Below, in pieces: positions 1 to 5,199 of a stretch of DNA of 5,295 nucleotides. The stretch is from NCBI GenBank assembly GCA_015257455.1, contig JABZKD010000015.1, positions 1 through 5,295 of the forward strand. Direction: 5' to 3'. Position 1 is the stretch's first letter; each line of letters begins with the position of its first letter. The position numbers were made by a program, and so were the translations under genes. This DNA comes from Nanosynbacter sp. (lineage in GTDB: Bacteria > Patescibacteriota > Saccharimonadia > Saccharimonadales > Saccharimonadaceae). The notes under the pieces were generated by a model. It made no database searches. It saw only the letters and a program-made list of their open reading frames with translations, and was not told the origin of the DNA.

Positions 1-466
1 CCACCCCCTCCTTTGTGGTGAAAATCAGCCCGAAACTCATCAGCTCCGCACAATGCCAAGTTTTCACATAACGTACCCCTGAAAAACTTTTGAATTTTTC
101 ATCATATTGCGTGTCATGCACCAAATCATACATTTCTTCCGTACAGCCAAAACCCTGCAGTATTTGCTCAATCGTTTTTTCATACCCATCGTTGTCCGCC
201 GGCAAAATAATTTTCAGCGGTCGATGCAATACAAGATACAAATAAGCCACCAAACTACCCAGACTGCCGATGTGGTCTGAATGCGTATGGGTAATCATCA
301 GGTTCACTGCCCTCACTCTGCCAAGCAAACTTTTCTGCTTCAGCTTCGCGAACACATCCTCACCACAGTCAATCAAGAATAACTGATCATCATCAATGAA
401 ATACGCTGCCGTATTCCCCTCCTTCACATTAAATGCCGAGCCTCTGCCCAAAAATTTTAATTCCAT
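1..466 (-). CDS. MBL-fold metallo-hydrolase, N-terminal 155 codons (runs off window)
   Basis: I read this frame directly from the minus strand; it is open from the ATG at 466-464 to the window edge, so the 3' end is missing. The protein opens like RNase Z and related hydrolases (MELKFLGRGSAFNVKEGNT), followed by strand-end Asp33 in LIDCGE. The class-defining metal motif THTHSDHIGS follows (His60, His62, Asp64, His65). His138 in VKTWHC, before a SFGLIF strand, is a good candidate for the next metal ligand. Known family members bind two metal ions, usually Zn, and hydrolyse ester, phosphodiester or lactam bonds. The substrate cannot be told from this half. The GRGSAF opening and THTHSDH motif suggest a small cytoplasmic MBL hydrolase rather than a true RNase Z, which usually has HLHGDH. 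There is no signal peptide. It has its own promoter and an excellent Shine-Dalgarno, so it is separate from the upstream unit. Confidence 0.9.
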   Translation of the reverse strand, partial: MELKFLGRGSAFNVKEGNTAAYFIDDDQLFLIDCGEDVFAKLKQKSLLGRVRAVNLMITHTHSDHIGSLGSLVAYLYLVLHRPLKIILPADNDGYEKTIEQILQGFGCTEEMYDLVHDTQYDEKFKSFSGVRYVKTWHCAELMSFGLIFTTKEGV

Positions 467-471
467 ATCCC

Positions 472-478
472 CCTCCTT
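472..478 (-). promoter_or_regulatory. Strong Shine-Dalgarno of the MBL hydrolase gene
   Basis: The minus strand reads AAGGAGG followed by 5 nt (GGGAT) and the ATG at 466. This is a near-perfect anti-16S match at optimal spacing and fixes the start of the metallo-hydrolase. It is the strongest ribosome-binding site in the window. Confidence 0.85.
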
Positions 479-520
479 CGAATTTTCTAAAGTTTAAAGT
501 ACTCGTAATCTTAACTTACG

Positions 521-550
521 CTTATAGAGTATTGTAATCTAATCCGTCAA
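521..550 (-). promoter_or_regulatory. Putative sigma70-type promoter for the MBL hydrolase gene
   Basis: The minus strand carries TTGACG at 550-545 (5 of 6 to the consensus -35) and TATAAG at 526-521 (5 of 6 to the consensus -10), with an 18 nt spacer. The expected start is near 514, giving a 5' leader of roughly 48 nt before the ATG at 466. The -35 box directly abuts, and shares its two T's with, the T-tract of the preceding terminator. No operator is evident. Confidence 0.6.
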
Positions 551-579
551 AAAGTCCACCCCTGTTTCCCGAGGTGGAC
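549..579 (-). terminator. Rho-independent terminator after the SurA-like gene
   Basis: On the minus strand the arm GTCCACCTC (579-571) pairs with GGGGTGGAC (562-554). This gives a 9 bp stem (eight Watson-Crick pairs plus one G-U) with an 8 nt loop, GGGAAACA. Five T's follow at 553-549. It ends the tRNA/PH/SurA-like transcript about 50 nt after the SurA-like stop codon at 631. Confidence 0.85.
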
Positions 580-614
580 CTATTTACGGACAATTTTTGT
601 TTTCCGAAGTGGGC
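563..614 (-). repeat. Imperfect 17-nt direct repeat pair in the 3' untranslated region
   Basis: Two minus-strand copies, GCCCACTTCGGAAAACA (614-598) and GTCCACCTCGGGAAACA (579-563), agree at 14 of 17 positions and start 35 nt apart. The second copy forms the 5' arm and loop of the terminator; the first has no matching 3' arm. It may be a local duplication or a decayed extra terminator half. No function is shown. Confidence 0.5.
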
Positions 615-630
615 TCAAAACCTACAACTT

Positions 631-1746
631 TTAAGATTCTTGTCGATCAATTTTAATTAATTCTTTAATCTTTCCAGAATCTCGAATTTCCTTCATTTGC
701 TTATCAAATTCTGTAAATGAAATTTTAATCGAAGTGTAATTCACTGTCGAATCAGTTTTCGCCACCAATTTCACGAAGTAATAACCATCTCCTGAGCTTG
801 ATACAAATTTATCCGAAATTTCCCCCGCATTTAGGCTCATCGCTTTTAGGGACCTGCCACCATCCACGTTCATTTTATCTACTAATCCACCGGTTTCCTC
901 ATACAGCACCTTATCACCCAGCTCTTCCGAAATCGCCTTCAAATCTTTTCCAGATTTAATCAAAGATTCCACCTGCGCCGCAAGCTGCACTGCGTTCGTA
1001 TCGATTGCCTGCGAAACTTTTTCCTTCACTAGTGAAAGATAAATCATTCGGCGATATTCCTTCATCGTTAAACCAAAATTATCTTCCAGAATTTTCTTAA
1101 ATCCTTCTTCACTACGTTCCACCCCACCAATTTTTCGGTGCTCCAAAATCATTTCATCCACTTCCTTATCCGTCACCGTCAAATCATTTTCTTTTGCCAA
1201 TTTCAGAGCCCAAGCATAATTCTCCGCCTCATCCAGCGCTAAGCGTTTATAATGCTGCTCCATAAAATCATTATCTTTCGCATTATCTAATTTACCCTGT
1301 TGTTTTTCGATCGGCGTAATCGTACTATGATAAATCAAAAGATAATCCGAATAACGCACATCCGCGCCGTTTACATTAGCCACCGATACTGGCAAAAGTT
1401 GCGTCAAACGATAAAGAATCGGATTCGTACTCTGCCATTTATAAAGCATAAAATAACCTGCCCCCGAAGCCAAAACCACCGCCATCACTGACAAAATAAT
1501 CGTCACTGTCACCACGCGATATTTCGCATATTGCATTGGATATTTGAACTTACGCCCCTTAGACAGCACCTCTTCACGACGCTCCTCGACCTTCTCTAAT
1601 TCTGTCTTATTCTTAAATTCTTCAATTTTCTTCTGCTCGCGTTTCTGCTTCATCTTCGCGACGATTGAAAGTCTCTTCTCTTTTACGGCGTCATTTTCGT
1701 TTGTCATAGTTTTATCCACTTCGTTTTCTAATTTCGCTTTGCTCAT
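631..1746 (-). CDS. Membrane-anchored SurA-N/PpiC (parvulin)-like protein, 371 aa
   Basis: This is probably an extracytoplasmic folding factor held by one membrane helix. Residues 1-75 are highly charged (Lys/Glu/Arg, coiled-coil-like) and should be cytoplasmic; residues 77-101 are a single transmembrane segment. About 120-250 resembles a SurA N-terminal helical chaperone domain (VSVANVNGADVRYSDYL, then long amphipathic helices). About 265-330 resembles the later part of a parvulin domain: an SGKDLKAISEELGD helix, GGLVDK, LNAGEISDKF and a final YYFVKL strand. The usual first strand with its conserved His (RHILV-like) is absent ahead of it, so isomerase activity is doubtful and a chaperone role is as likely. 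The start lies 3 nt after the PH gene stop with only a weak AGGA overlapping that stop, implying translational coupling; Met14 is an alternative start. The gene ends before an intrinsic terminator. Confidence 0.8.
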   Translation of the reverse strand: MSKAKLENEVDKTMTNENDAVKEKRLSIVAKMKQKREQKKIEEFKNKTELEKVEERREEVLSKGRKFKYPMQYAKYRVVTVTIILSVMAVVLASGAGYFMLYKWQSTNPILYRLTQLLPVSVANVNGADVRYSDYLLIYHSTITPIEKQQGKLDNAKDNDFMEQHYKRLALDEAENYAWALKLAKENDLTVTDKEVDEMILEHRKIGGVERSEEGFKKILEDNFGLTMKEYRRMIYLSLVKEKVSQAIDTNAVQLAAQVESLIKSGKDLKAISEELGDKVLYEETGGLVDKMNVDGGRSLKAMSLNAGEISDKFVSSSGDGYYFVKLVAKTDSTVNYTSIKISFTEFDKQMKEIRDSGKIKELIKIDRQES

Positions 1747-1749
1747 TTC

Positions 1750-2229
1750 CTATTTCTCATTAATTAGATTTTGTAAATCGTTATAAATTTTTTCCGAATT
1801 TTTTACCATCGATATCACCAAATCCCCCACCGCCGTTTGAATTACAATCGTGCCATACCCCATCAATCCCGCCCGAATGCCGCTCACACCATAAGAAATA
1901 CTTTGAATCTTATCCAATCCCAAATCTACCACTGATTTCTTAAACAAACCTCGTTGTGAAATCTGACGAATCCGCTGATTGGTCACAATATAAATCGAAA
2001 AATACCATAACATGTAAGAATATAGAAAACCTAAAACCCCCACCAAAATCAGTGCCAAGAAGGTCTCAAAAATCATCATATTATTTGGCCAAAGTAAAGT
2101 TAATCCCACCCCGATCATAATCATCAAAATTAAAAATATCACACCGGACTTCGCCGTCAAAAAATGGCGTCGGAACACAAACTGCACCTCTTCGCCTTCT
2201 CTCTGACCATCAAAAATCATTTTTCTCAT
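1750..2229 (-). CDS. PH-domain (YdbS/bPH2-like) two-helix membrane protein, 159 aa
   Basis: This is a small inner-membrane protein of the bacterial PH-domain (DUF304/YdbS-like) type; the function of such proteins is generally unknown. A short cytoplasmic N-terminus precedes two transmembrane helices (about 29-47 and 53-77) with a tight WPNN turn. The family-typical strand SIYIVTNQRIRQISQRGLF (78-96) follows, then a beta-rich domain to the C-terminus containing VDLGLDKIQSISYG, GYGTIVIQT and a final helix EKIYNDLQNLINEK. The length fits single-PH members. The start at 2229 is only 7 nt (AATACGT) from the encoded CCA of the upstream tRNA, with no Shine-Dalgarno; Met4 could also be used but is no better supported. 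It is followed after 3 nt by the SurA-like gene, so the two are probably co-translated and both act at the membrane. Confidence 0.85.
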   Translation of the reverse strand: MRKMIFDGQREGEEVQFVFRRHFLTAKSGVIFLILMIMIGVGLTLLWPNNMMIFETFLALILVGVLGFLYSYMLWYFSIYIVTNQRIRQISQRGLFKKSVVDLGLDKIQSISYGVSGIRAGLMGYGTIVIQTAVGDLVISMVKNSEKIYNDLQNLINEK

Positions 2230-2236
2230 ACGTATT

Positions 2237-2312
2237 TGGTGACCCGGGCGGGAGTCGAACTCGCAACCTTCTCCTTAGGACGGAGCCGCTCTATCCATTG
2301 AGCTACCAGGCC
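2237..2312 (-). tRNA. tRNA-Arg (anticodon CCU, reads AGG), CCA encoded
   Basis: The 76 nt gene folds as a complete cloverleaf on the minus strand. The acceptor stem GGCCTGG/CCGGGTC has two G-U pairs. Then come T8 A9, a D stem GCTC/GAGC with loop AATGGATA, and an anticodon stem GCTCC/GGAGA with loop GTCCTAA (U33, anticodon CCU, A37). The variable loop is AGGTT, the T arm is GCGAG-TTCGACT-CCCGC, the discriminator is A and CCA is encoded. The first anticodon-stem pair is G27-A43 and the T stem has an A52-C62 mismatch; the rest is regular. Its own extended -10 promoter lies immediately upstream and the PH-domain gene begins 7 nt after its 3' end. Confidence 0.95.
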
Positions 2313-2320
2313 ATACCTAA

Positions 2321-2329
2321 ATTATACCA
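2321..2329 (-). promoter_or_regulatory. Extended -10 promoter of the tRNA-Arg transcription unit
   Basis: The minus strand reads TGGTATAAT, a perfect -10 hexamer (2326-2321) with the extended TG motif at 2329-2328. No good -35 is present (the nearest, CTGATG at 2351-2346, matches only 3 of 6 with a 19 nt spacer), as is common for extended -10 promoters. Initiation 7-9 nt downstream falls at 2314-2312, within about 2 nt of the mature tRNA 5' end. It likely drives tRNA, PH-domain and SurA-like genes together. Confidence 0.75.
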
Positions 2330-2354
2330 TATTCGATTCCACGACCATCAGTCG

Positions 2355-3179
2355 CTATCCCCTCAAAACCTCCACCACCTTCGCCACCAAAAACGCCATC
2401 ACATTAAAAATTACAATCGTCGCCCCGGTCGGCGTGGCCACAAAATACGAAAAGCTAATCCCCATTACCATACAAAACACCGAAACTACCACCGAACTTA
2501 TCACTACCGCCTTAAAACTTTTCACCACCTGCATCGCCGTCACTGTCGGGAAAATAATTAGGCTCGAAATCAGCAGTGCCCCCACCAGTCGCATCCCCAG
2601 CACTACCACCACCGCGCACAAAATCGCAAAAATTGTATTCAGTCGCTCAGTTTTTAACCCAATCGATTTAGCAAAATTTTCATCAAACGTCATCGCGAAA
2701 ATCTCATGATACTTCACGATAAAGAATAAAATCACCACGAACGAGAATATCACCCCCGCCACCACATCGAAATCATCTAACGCTAAGATACTGCCGAATA
2801 AATAATTATTGATATCTGTATTCACCCCTTTTACCACCGAAATCACCAAAGTCCCTACTGCCAGCGCCCCCGCCGAAAGCATCGCGATTAAAGCATCCGC
2901 GTCCACCTTGCTTTTCTGGTTCACCTGCAAAATCAAAATCGCCGCCAAAATTACTATTGGTAAAGCAAACTGCAAAGGCATCACCCCAATCACCGTCGCA
3001 ATCGCAAAGGCGCCGAATCCCACATGTGAAAGCCCATCACCGATCATCGCCTTTCGCCTTAAGACCAAAGACACCCCAATCAGTCCTGCCGTCACTGCCA
3101 GTACCACCCCCACCACCAAAGCCTTCACCATAAATTGGTACTGCCACATTTCCAGAAACTTTTCCAAAATTCCGTTCAT
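2355..3179 (-). CDS. znuB: Zinc/manganese ABC transporter permease (ABC-3 family), 274 aa
   Basis: This is the membrane channel subunit of the metal importer, working with the ATPase and binding protein encoded just upstream. It is almost wholly hydrophobic with about eight transmembrane helices. It carries the ABC-3 family hallmarks: RRKAMIGDGLSHVGFGAFA near residues 41-59, the cytoplasmic coupling region around FDENFAKSIGLKTERL (165-180), and MRLVGALLISSLIIFPTVTA (196-215). Length is normal for the family. The frame is also open to a GTG at 3185, but I chose the ATG at 3179 because GAGG (3188-3185) sits 5 nt before it and the GTG lies inside that ribosome-binding site. The ATPase stop is 9 nt upstream, so the genes are one operon. 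No terminator is visible after the TAG at 2357-2355. Zinc is preferred over manganese because of the His-rich binding protein. Confidence 0.93.
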   Translation of the reverse strand: MNGILEKFLEMWQYQFMVKALVVGVVLAVTAGLIGVSLVLRRKAMIGDGLSHVGFGAFAIATVIGVMPLQFALPIVILAAILILQVNQKSKVDADALIAMLSAGALAVGTLVISVVKGVNTDINNYLFGSILALDDFDVVAGVIFSFVVILFFIVKYHEIFAMTFDENFAKSIGLKTERLNTIFAILCAVVVVLGMRLVGALLISSLIIFPTVTAMQVVKSFKAVVISSVVVSVFCMVMGISFSYFVATPTGATIVIFNVMAFLVAKVVEVLRG

Positions 3180-3182
3180 CGC

Positions 3183-3188
3183 CACCTC
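3183..3188 (-). promoter_or_regulatory. Shine-Dalgarno that decides the permease start
   Basis: The minus strand reads TAA-GAGGTG-GCG-ATG: the ATPase stop codon is followed directly by GAGGTG and then ATG at 3179. GAGG to ATG spacing is 5 nt. This favours the ATG over the in-frame GTG at 3185-3183, which is part of the binding site itself. Confidence 0.7.
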
Positions 3189-3896
3189 TTATTTCCCATC
3201 ACTTTCACTATCATCATGGCGATGAATTCTTTTTACGTATTCTTCCGTAGTTTCCATCGTCGCCGCCCCGTCCGCTAGTGCTAAAATTTTATTTCCGATT
3301 AAATTCTGATGATCAAGGTCGTGCGTAATCATCACAATCGTGATTCCCTGCGCATTTAATTTCAAAAGTTCTGTATATAATTCCTTCTTCGATTTTGAAT
3401 CCAAATTATTTCCTGGCTCATCCAAAATCAATAATTTCTTCGTCGCTACCACCGCCCGCGCCAACCAAATTTTCTGTTTTTGCCCACCCGAAAGTTCGGC
3501 AAAATGTTTCTTCAATAATTTCTTCATGCCAAATTTCGCGAGCGCCTCCCCACATTTTTCCTTATCGCTTTTTGTGTAGAAAATTCCCCGCTTCTGGTTC
3601 AAAAGTCCACTTAATACAATTTCTTCCACTGTCGCCGGAAAATTCGACGTTACTACTGTCTCCTGCGAAATATAGCCAATCTCCTTACGACTCATCCCGA
3701 GAAATTCCACCCCACCAGCACTTGGTTCTATTAATCCCAAGATCGTCTTAATTAAAGTGGTTTTCCCAGCCCCATTACAGCCAACCAAGCAGACAAAATC
3801 TCCCGCCAAAATTTCAAAATTAATCTTTCGAAACACCGGCGTTTTCGCGTATTCTACGCTCAAATTTTTCACTGCAATGATTGGCTGTTTTTCCAT
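3189..3896 (-). CDS. znuC: Zinc/manganese ABC transporter ATP-binding protein, 235 aa
   Basis: This cytoplasmic ATPase energises the metal importer. All nucleotide-binding motifs are present and in order: Walker A GCNGAGKT (39-46), Q-loop Gln78 in YISQE, signature LSGGQ (135-139), Walker B LLILDE (155-160), a D-loop reading PGNNLD (161-166) rather than the usual ...ALD, and switch His192 in MITHD. Length and the SQE context match ZnuC/MntB-type ATPases. The acidic, His-containing tail (RIHRHDDSESDGK) is mildly unusual. The start ATG lies 7 nt after the binding-protein stop, with AGGA overlapping that TAG and a T5 spacer. The permease gene follows closely, giving the binder-ATPase-permease order of a metal uptake operon. 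Confidence 0.95.
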   Translation of the reverse strand: MEKQPIIAVKNLSVEYAKTPVFRKINFEILAGDFVCLVGCNGAGKTTLIKTILGLIEPSAGGVEFLGMSRKEIGYISQETVVTSNFPATVEEIVLSGLLNQKRGIFYTKSDKEKCGEALAKFGMKKLLKKHFAELSGGQKQKIWLARAVVATKKLLILDEPGNNLDSKSKKELYTELLKLNAQGITIVMITHDLDHQNLIGNKILALADGAATMETTEEYVKRIHRHDDSESDGK

Positions 3897-3903
3897 AAAA
3901 ATC

Positions 3904-4971
3904 CTATTTACTTAAAGCCAATAGATTACGCTTCATCAAATCTACGTAAGTCACACCCTTCGAAAAATCATCCGCCGTCACATTATGTGCTGAATGTAAC
4001 TCAAGAACTTCTGCACCCGTATCTTTACTTACGGTTTCTGCAATCTTACCGTTCGAAAGTTCAATCTTGTAAATTTTCTTAATCTTGTCTTGTTTCACTT
4101 TATTAATCAAAAAACTAATTGTCTTCGCACTAGCCTCAGTTTGTTCCGAACAACCCGAAAAAGCCGCCGCATACTTCAAACCAAATTCATCTGCAAAGTA
4201 ACGGAATGGAAAACGATCTGCCACCACGATTTCTGAGATTTTACCATCAATCGCTTGATGCAAATCCTTATCTACTTGCGCAATTTCTGCCACGTATTTT
4301 TCCGCATTATCGTTAATTTTCGTCTCTTCAGCCGCATCAATTTCTGAAGCTACTTTTGCGATTTTTTTCACGATTTCCATCGCCTTTTTCGGGCTCGTCC
4401 AAACGTGCTCATCAATTTCTGGACCTTCCTCTTCCTCGTCGTGATCATGCTTATACTCATGCGATTCGTGGTCATGGTCATGATCATGTTTATGATCGTG
4501 GTTGTGGTCATGGTCGTCATGTTTATGACTGTGGCTATGGTCGTGGTCATGGTCATGCTCATGGTCATCCTCATCTTCCATTCCTTCCACGATTTCTTCT
4601 TCCACTGTCGACACTAAATCCACCAGCTTCACTACATGGGTTTTCTTCGTGTCTACGTCCTTCAAAATTTTCTCCACCCAAGTGTCTGAATCTCCCCCCA
4701 CATAGACAAACATATCCGCATTCTTAATATCAATGATGTCCTGCGGTGTTGGCTCGTAAGTATGGGTTTCCGCCCCCGGCTTTACCAACATTTTTGTACT
4801 GATATTCGTATTTTTTGTCACCGCCCTGGCAAAATCATAGCCCGGAAAACTCGTCGACACGACTGAATACTTTTTTTGTTCAAACTTTTCTCGGTTTAAT
4901 ACCAAGAAAGCCAATAATCCCACCACCAAAACTAGGCCGAAAATCGCCCATAACTTTTTCAAATTTTTCAT
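3904..4971 (-). CDS. znuA: Zinc ABC transporter substrate-binding protein with His-rich loop, 355 aa
   Basis: This is the extracytoplasmic metal receptor of the importer (cluster A-I, ZnuA/AdcA type). Residues 8-26 form one hydrophobic segment after a KNLKK start. No lipobox Cys is present (the first Cys is 274), so the protein appears anchored by an uncleaved helix or released, not lipidated. Candidate ligands are His70 in GAETHTYEP and His189 in DEHVWTSP. The third-ligand region reads ADRFPFRYFADEFGL, where classical ZnuA has His; this matches my memory of a Firmicutes-type subgroup that also has AFSGCSEQTEAS and LHSAHN-like segments, and His326/His329 in the latter may bind metal. Residues 137-178 are a flexible His/Asp loop with 19 His. 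An AAGGAG precedes the ATG by 5 nt. Zinc is the likely substrate. Confidence 0.93.
   Translation of the reverse strand: MKNLKKLWAIFGLVLVVGLLAFLVLNREKFEQKKYSVVSTSFPGYDFARAVTKNTNISTKMLVKPGAETHTYEPTPQDIIDIKNADMFVYVGGDSDTWVEKILKDVDTKKTHVVKLVDLVSTVEEEIVEGMEDEDDHEHDHDHDHSHSHKHDDHDHNHDHKHDHDHDHESHEYKHDHDEEEEGPEIDEHVWTSPKKAMEIVKKIAKVASEIDAAEETKINDNAEKYVAEIAQVDKDLHQAIDGKISEIVVADRFPFRYFADEFGLKYAAAFSGCSEQTEASAKTISFLINKVKQDKIKKIYKIELSNGKIAETVSKDTGAEVLELHSAHNVTADDFSKGVTYVDLMKRNLLALSK
4438..4563 (-). repeat. His-Asp low-complexity repeat inside znuA
   Basis: This in-frame tract of degenerate CAT/CAC-GAT/GAC codons encodes residues 137-178 of ZnuA, mostly alternating HD with some HS, HN and HK. It holds 19 His in 41 residues (137-177) and is flanked by Glu/Asp runs. 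Its position between the first and second metal-ligand motifs is where known ZnuA proteins carry their charged His-rich loop. The hexamer periodicity suggests growth by repeat slippage. Many alternating-frame open reading frames on both strands here are by-products of the repeat. Confidence 0.9.
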
Positions 4972-5011
4972 TTTTACTCCTTATTCTACTATTAAAATTC
5001 TGAGTAAAAAA

Positions 5012-5025
5012 TTTAATTAATCAAA
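5012..5025. promoter_or_regulatory. AT-rich near-palindrome upstream of the zinc operon (possible control site)
   Basis: The plus strand reads TTTAATTAATCAAA, where six of seven base pairs are symmetric about 5018/5019. It overlaps the last codons of the 61-residue gene and lies about 40 nt upstream of znuA. On the minus strand it contains TTGATT (a 4 of 6 -35-like hexamer), but no well-spaced -10 follows; the only candidates are weak AT-rich stretches near 4992-4998. It could be a metal-repressor site or simply AT-rich spacer. It does not match a Zur or AdcR consensus that I know. Confidence 0.2.
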
Positions 5026-5198
5026 CAATTCCCCCGTGAAATCTCATTCACTCCACGTTTATCTAAAAGTCTCAAATGAAAAATCCGAAACAAACATCGC
5101 GCACAAATCGAAAACCTTGGCAAACCACTGAAAATGCGAGAAGTCTTATTTTCACTTCCGCATTCCACCGCATGTCCGCAAATTCGACAATGGTGCAT
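5013..5198 (-). CDS. Small four-cysteine zinc-ribbon-like protein, 61 aa
   Basis: I do not recognise this protein. It begins MHHCRICGHAVECG and has two CxxC knuckles, Cys4/Cys7 and Cys32/Cys35 (CARC), separated by 24 residues, as in zinc-ribbon or treble-clef folds. Additional His2, His3, His9 and Cys13 lie near the first knuckle and a Cys58 near the end. The C-terminal part (LFRIFHLRLLDKRG) is basic and amphipathic. There is no signal peptide or membrane helix. Support for a real gene: the ATG is 1 nt after the upstream stop, with AGAGG 5 nt before it, and the codons are balanced. It lies 41 nt upstream of znuA, so it could be co-transcribed with the zinc importer. A structural zinc protein of nucleic-acid or ribosomal type is possible; a metal-sensing role is speculation. 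Confidence 0.6.
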   Translation of the reverse strand: MHHCRICGHAVECGSENKTSRIFSGLPRFSICARCLFRIFHLRLLDKRGVNEISRGNCLIN

Positions 5199-5199
5199 T

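Noticed and set aside
1300..1786. Plus-strand open frames opposite the SurA-like gene
   Set aside because: They are antisense shadows, low in complexity and without domain features; the minus-strand gene has clear topology and family features.
2237..2312. tRNA gene as an integration site (att) for a mobile element
   Set aside because: No integrase, no repeated tRNA 3' end and no mobile gene is visible on either side in this window.
2341..2354. Possible terminator CGAC-TGATG-GTCG between the permease stop and the tRNA
   Set aside because: The stem is only 4 bp and no T-tract follows, so it does not qualify as an intrinsic terminator.
2298..3225. Several plus-strand open frames opposite the permease gene
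   Set aside because: They are antisense to a clear ABC-3 permease, are Thr/Pro/Ile-rich as expected from reverse-complemented membrane codons, and have no recognisable domain or good ribosome-binding site.
3340..3751. Plus-strand open frames opposite the ATPase gene
   Set aside because: They are shadows of a fully motif-supported ABC ATPase on the minus strand.
4438..4563. CRISPR-like or tandem intergenic repeat array
   Set aside because: The repeats are degenerate hexamers in frame within znuA and encode a His-Asp loop; there are no spacers.
4356..4727. His/Arg- and Met/Thr-rich open frames on both strands over the znuA repeat
   Set aside because: They are produced by the hexamer-periodic His-Asp codon tract read in other frames and have no independent support.
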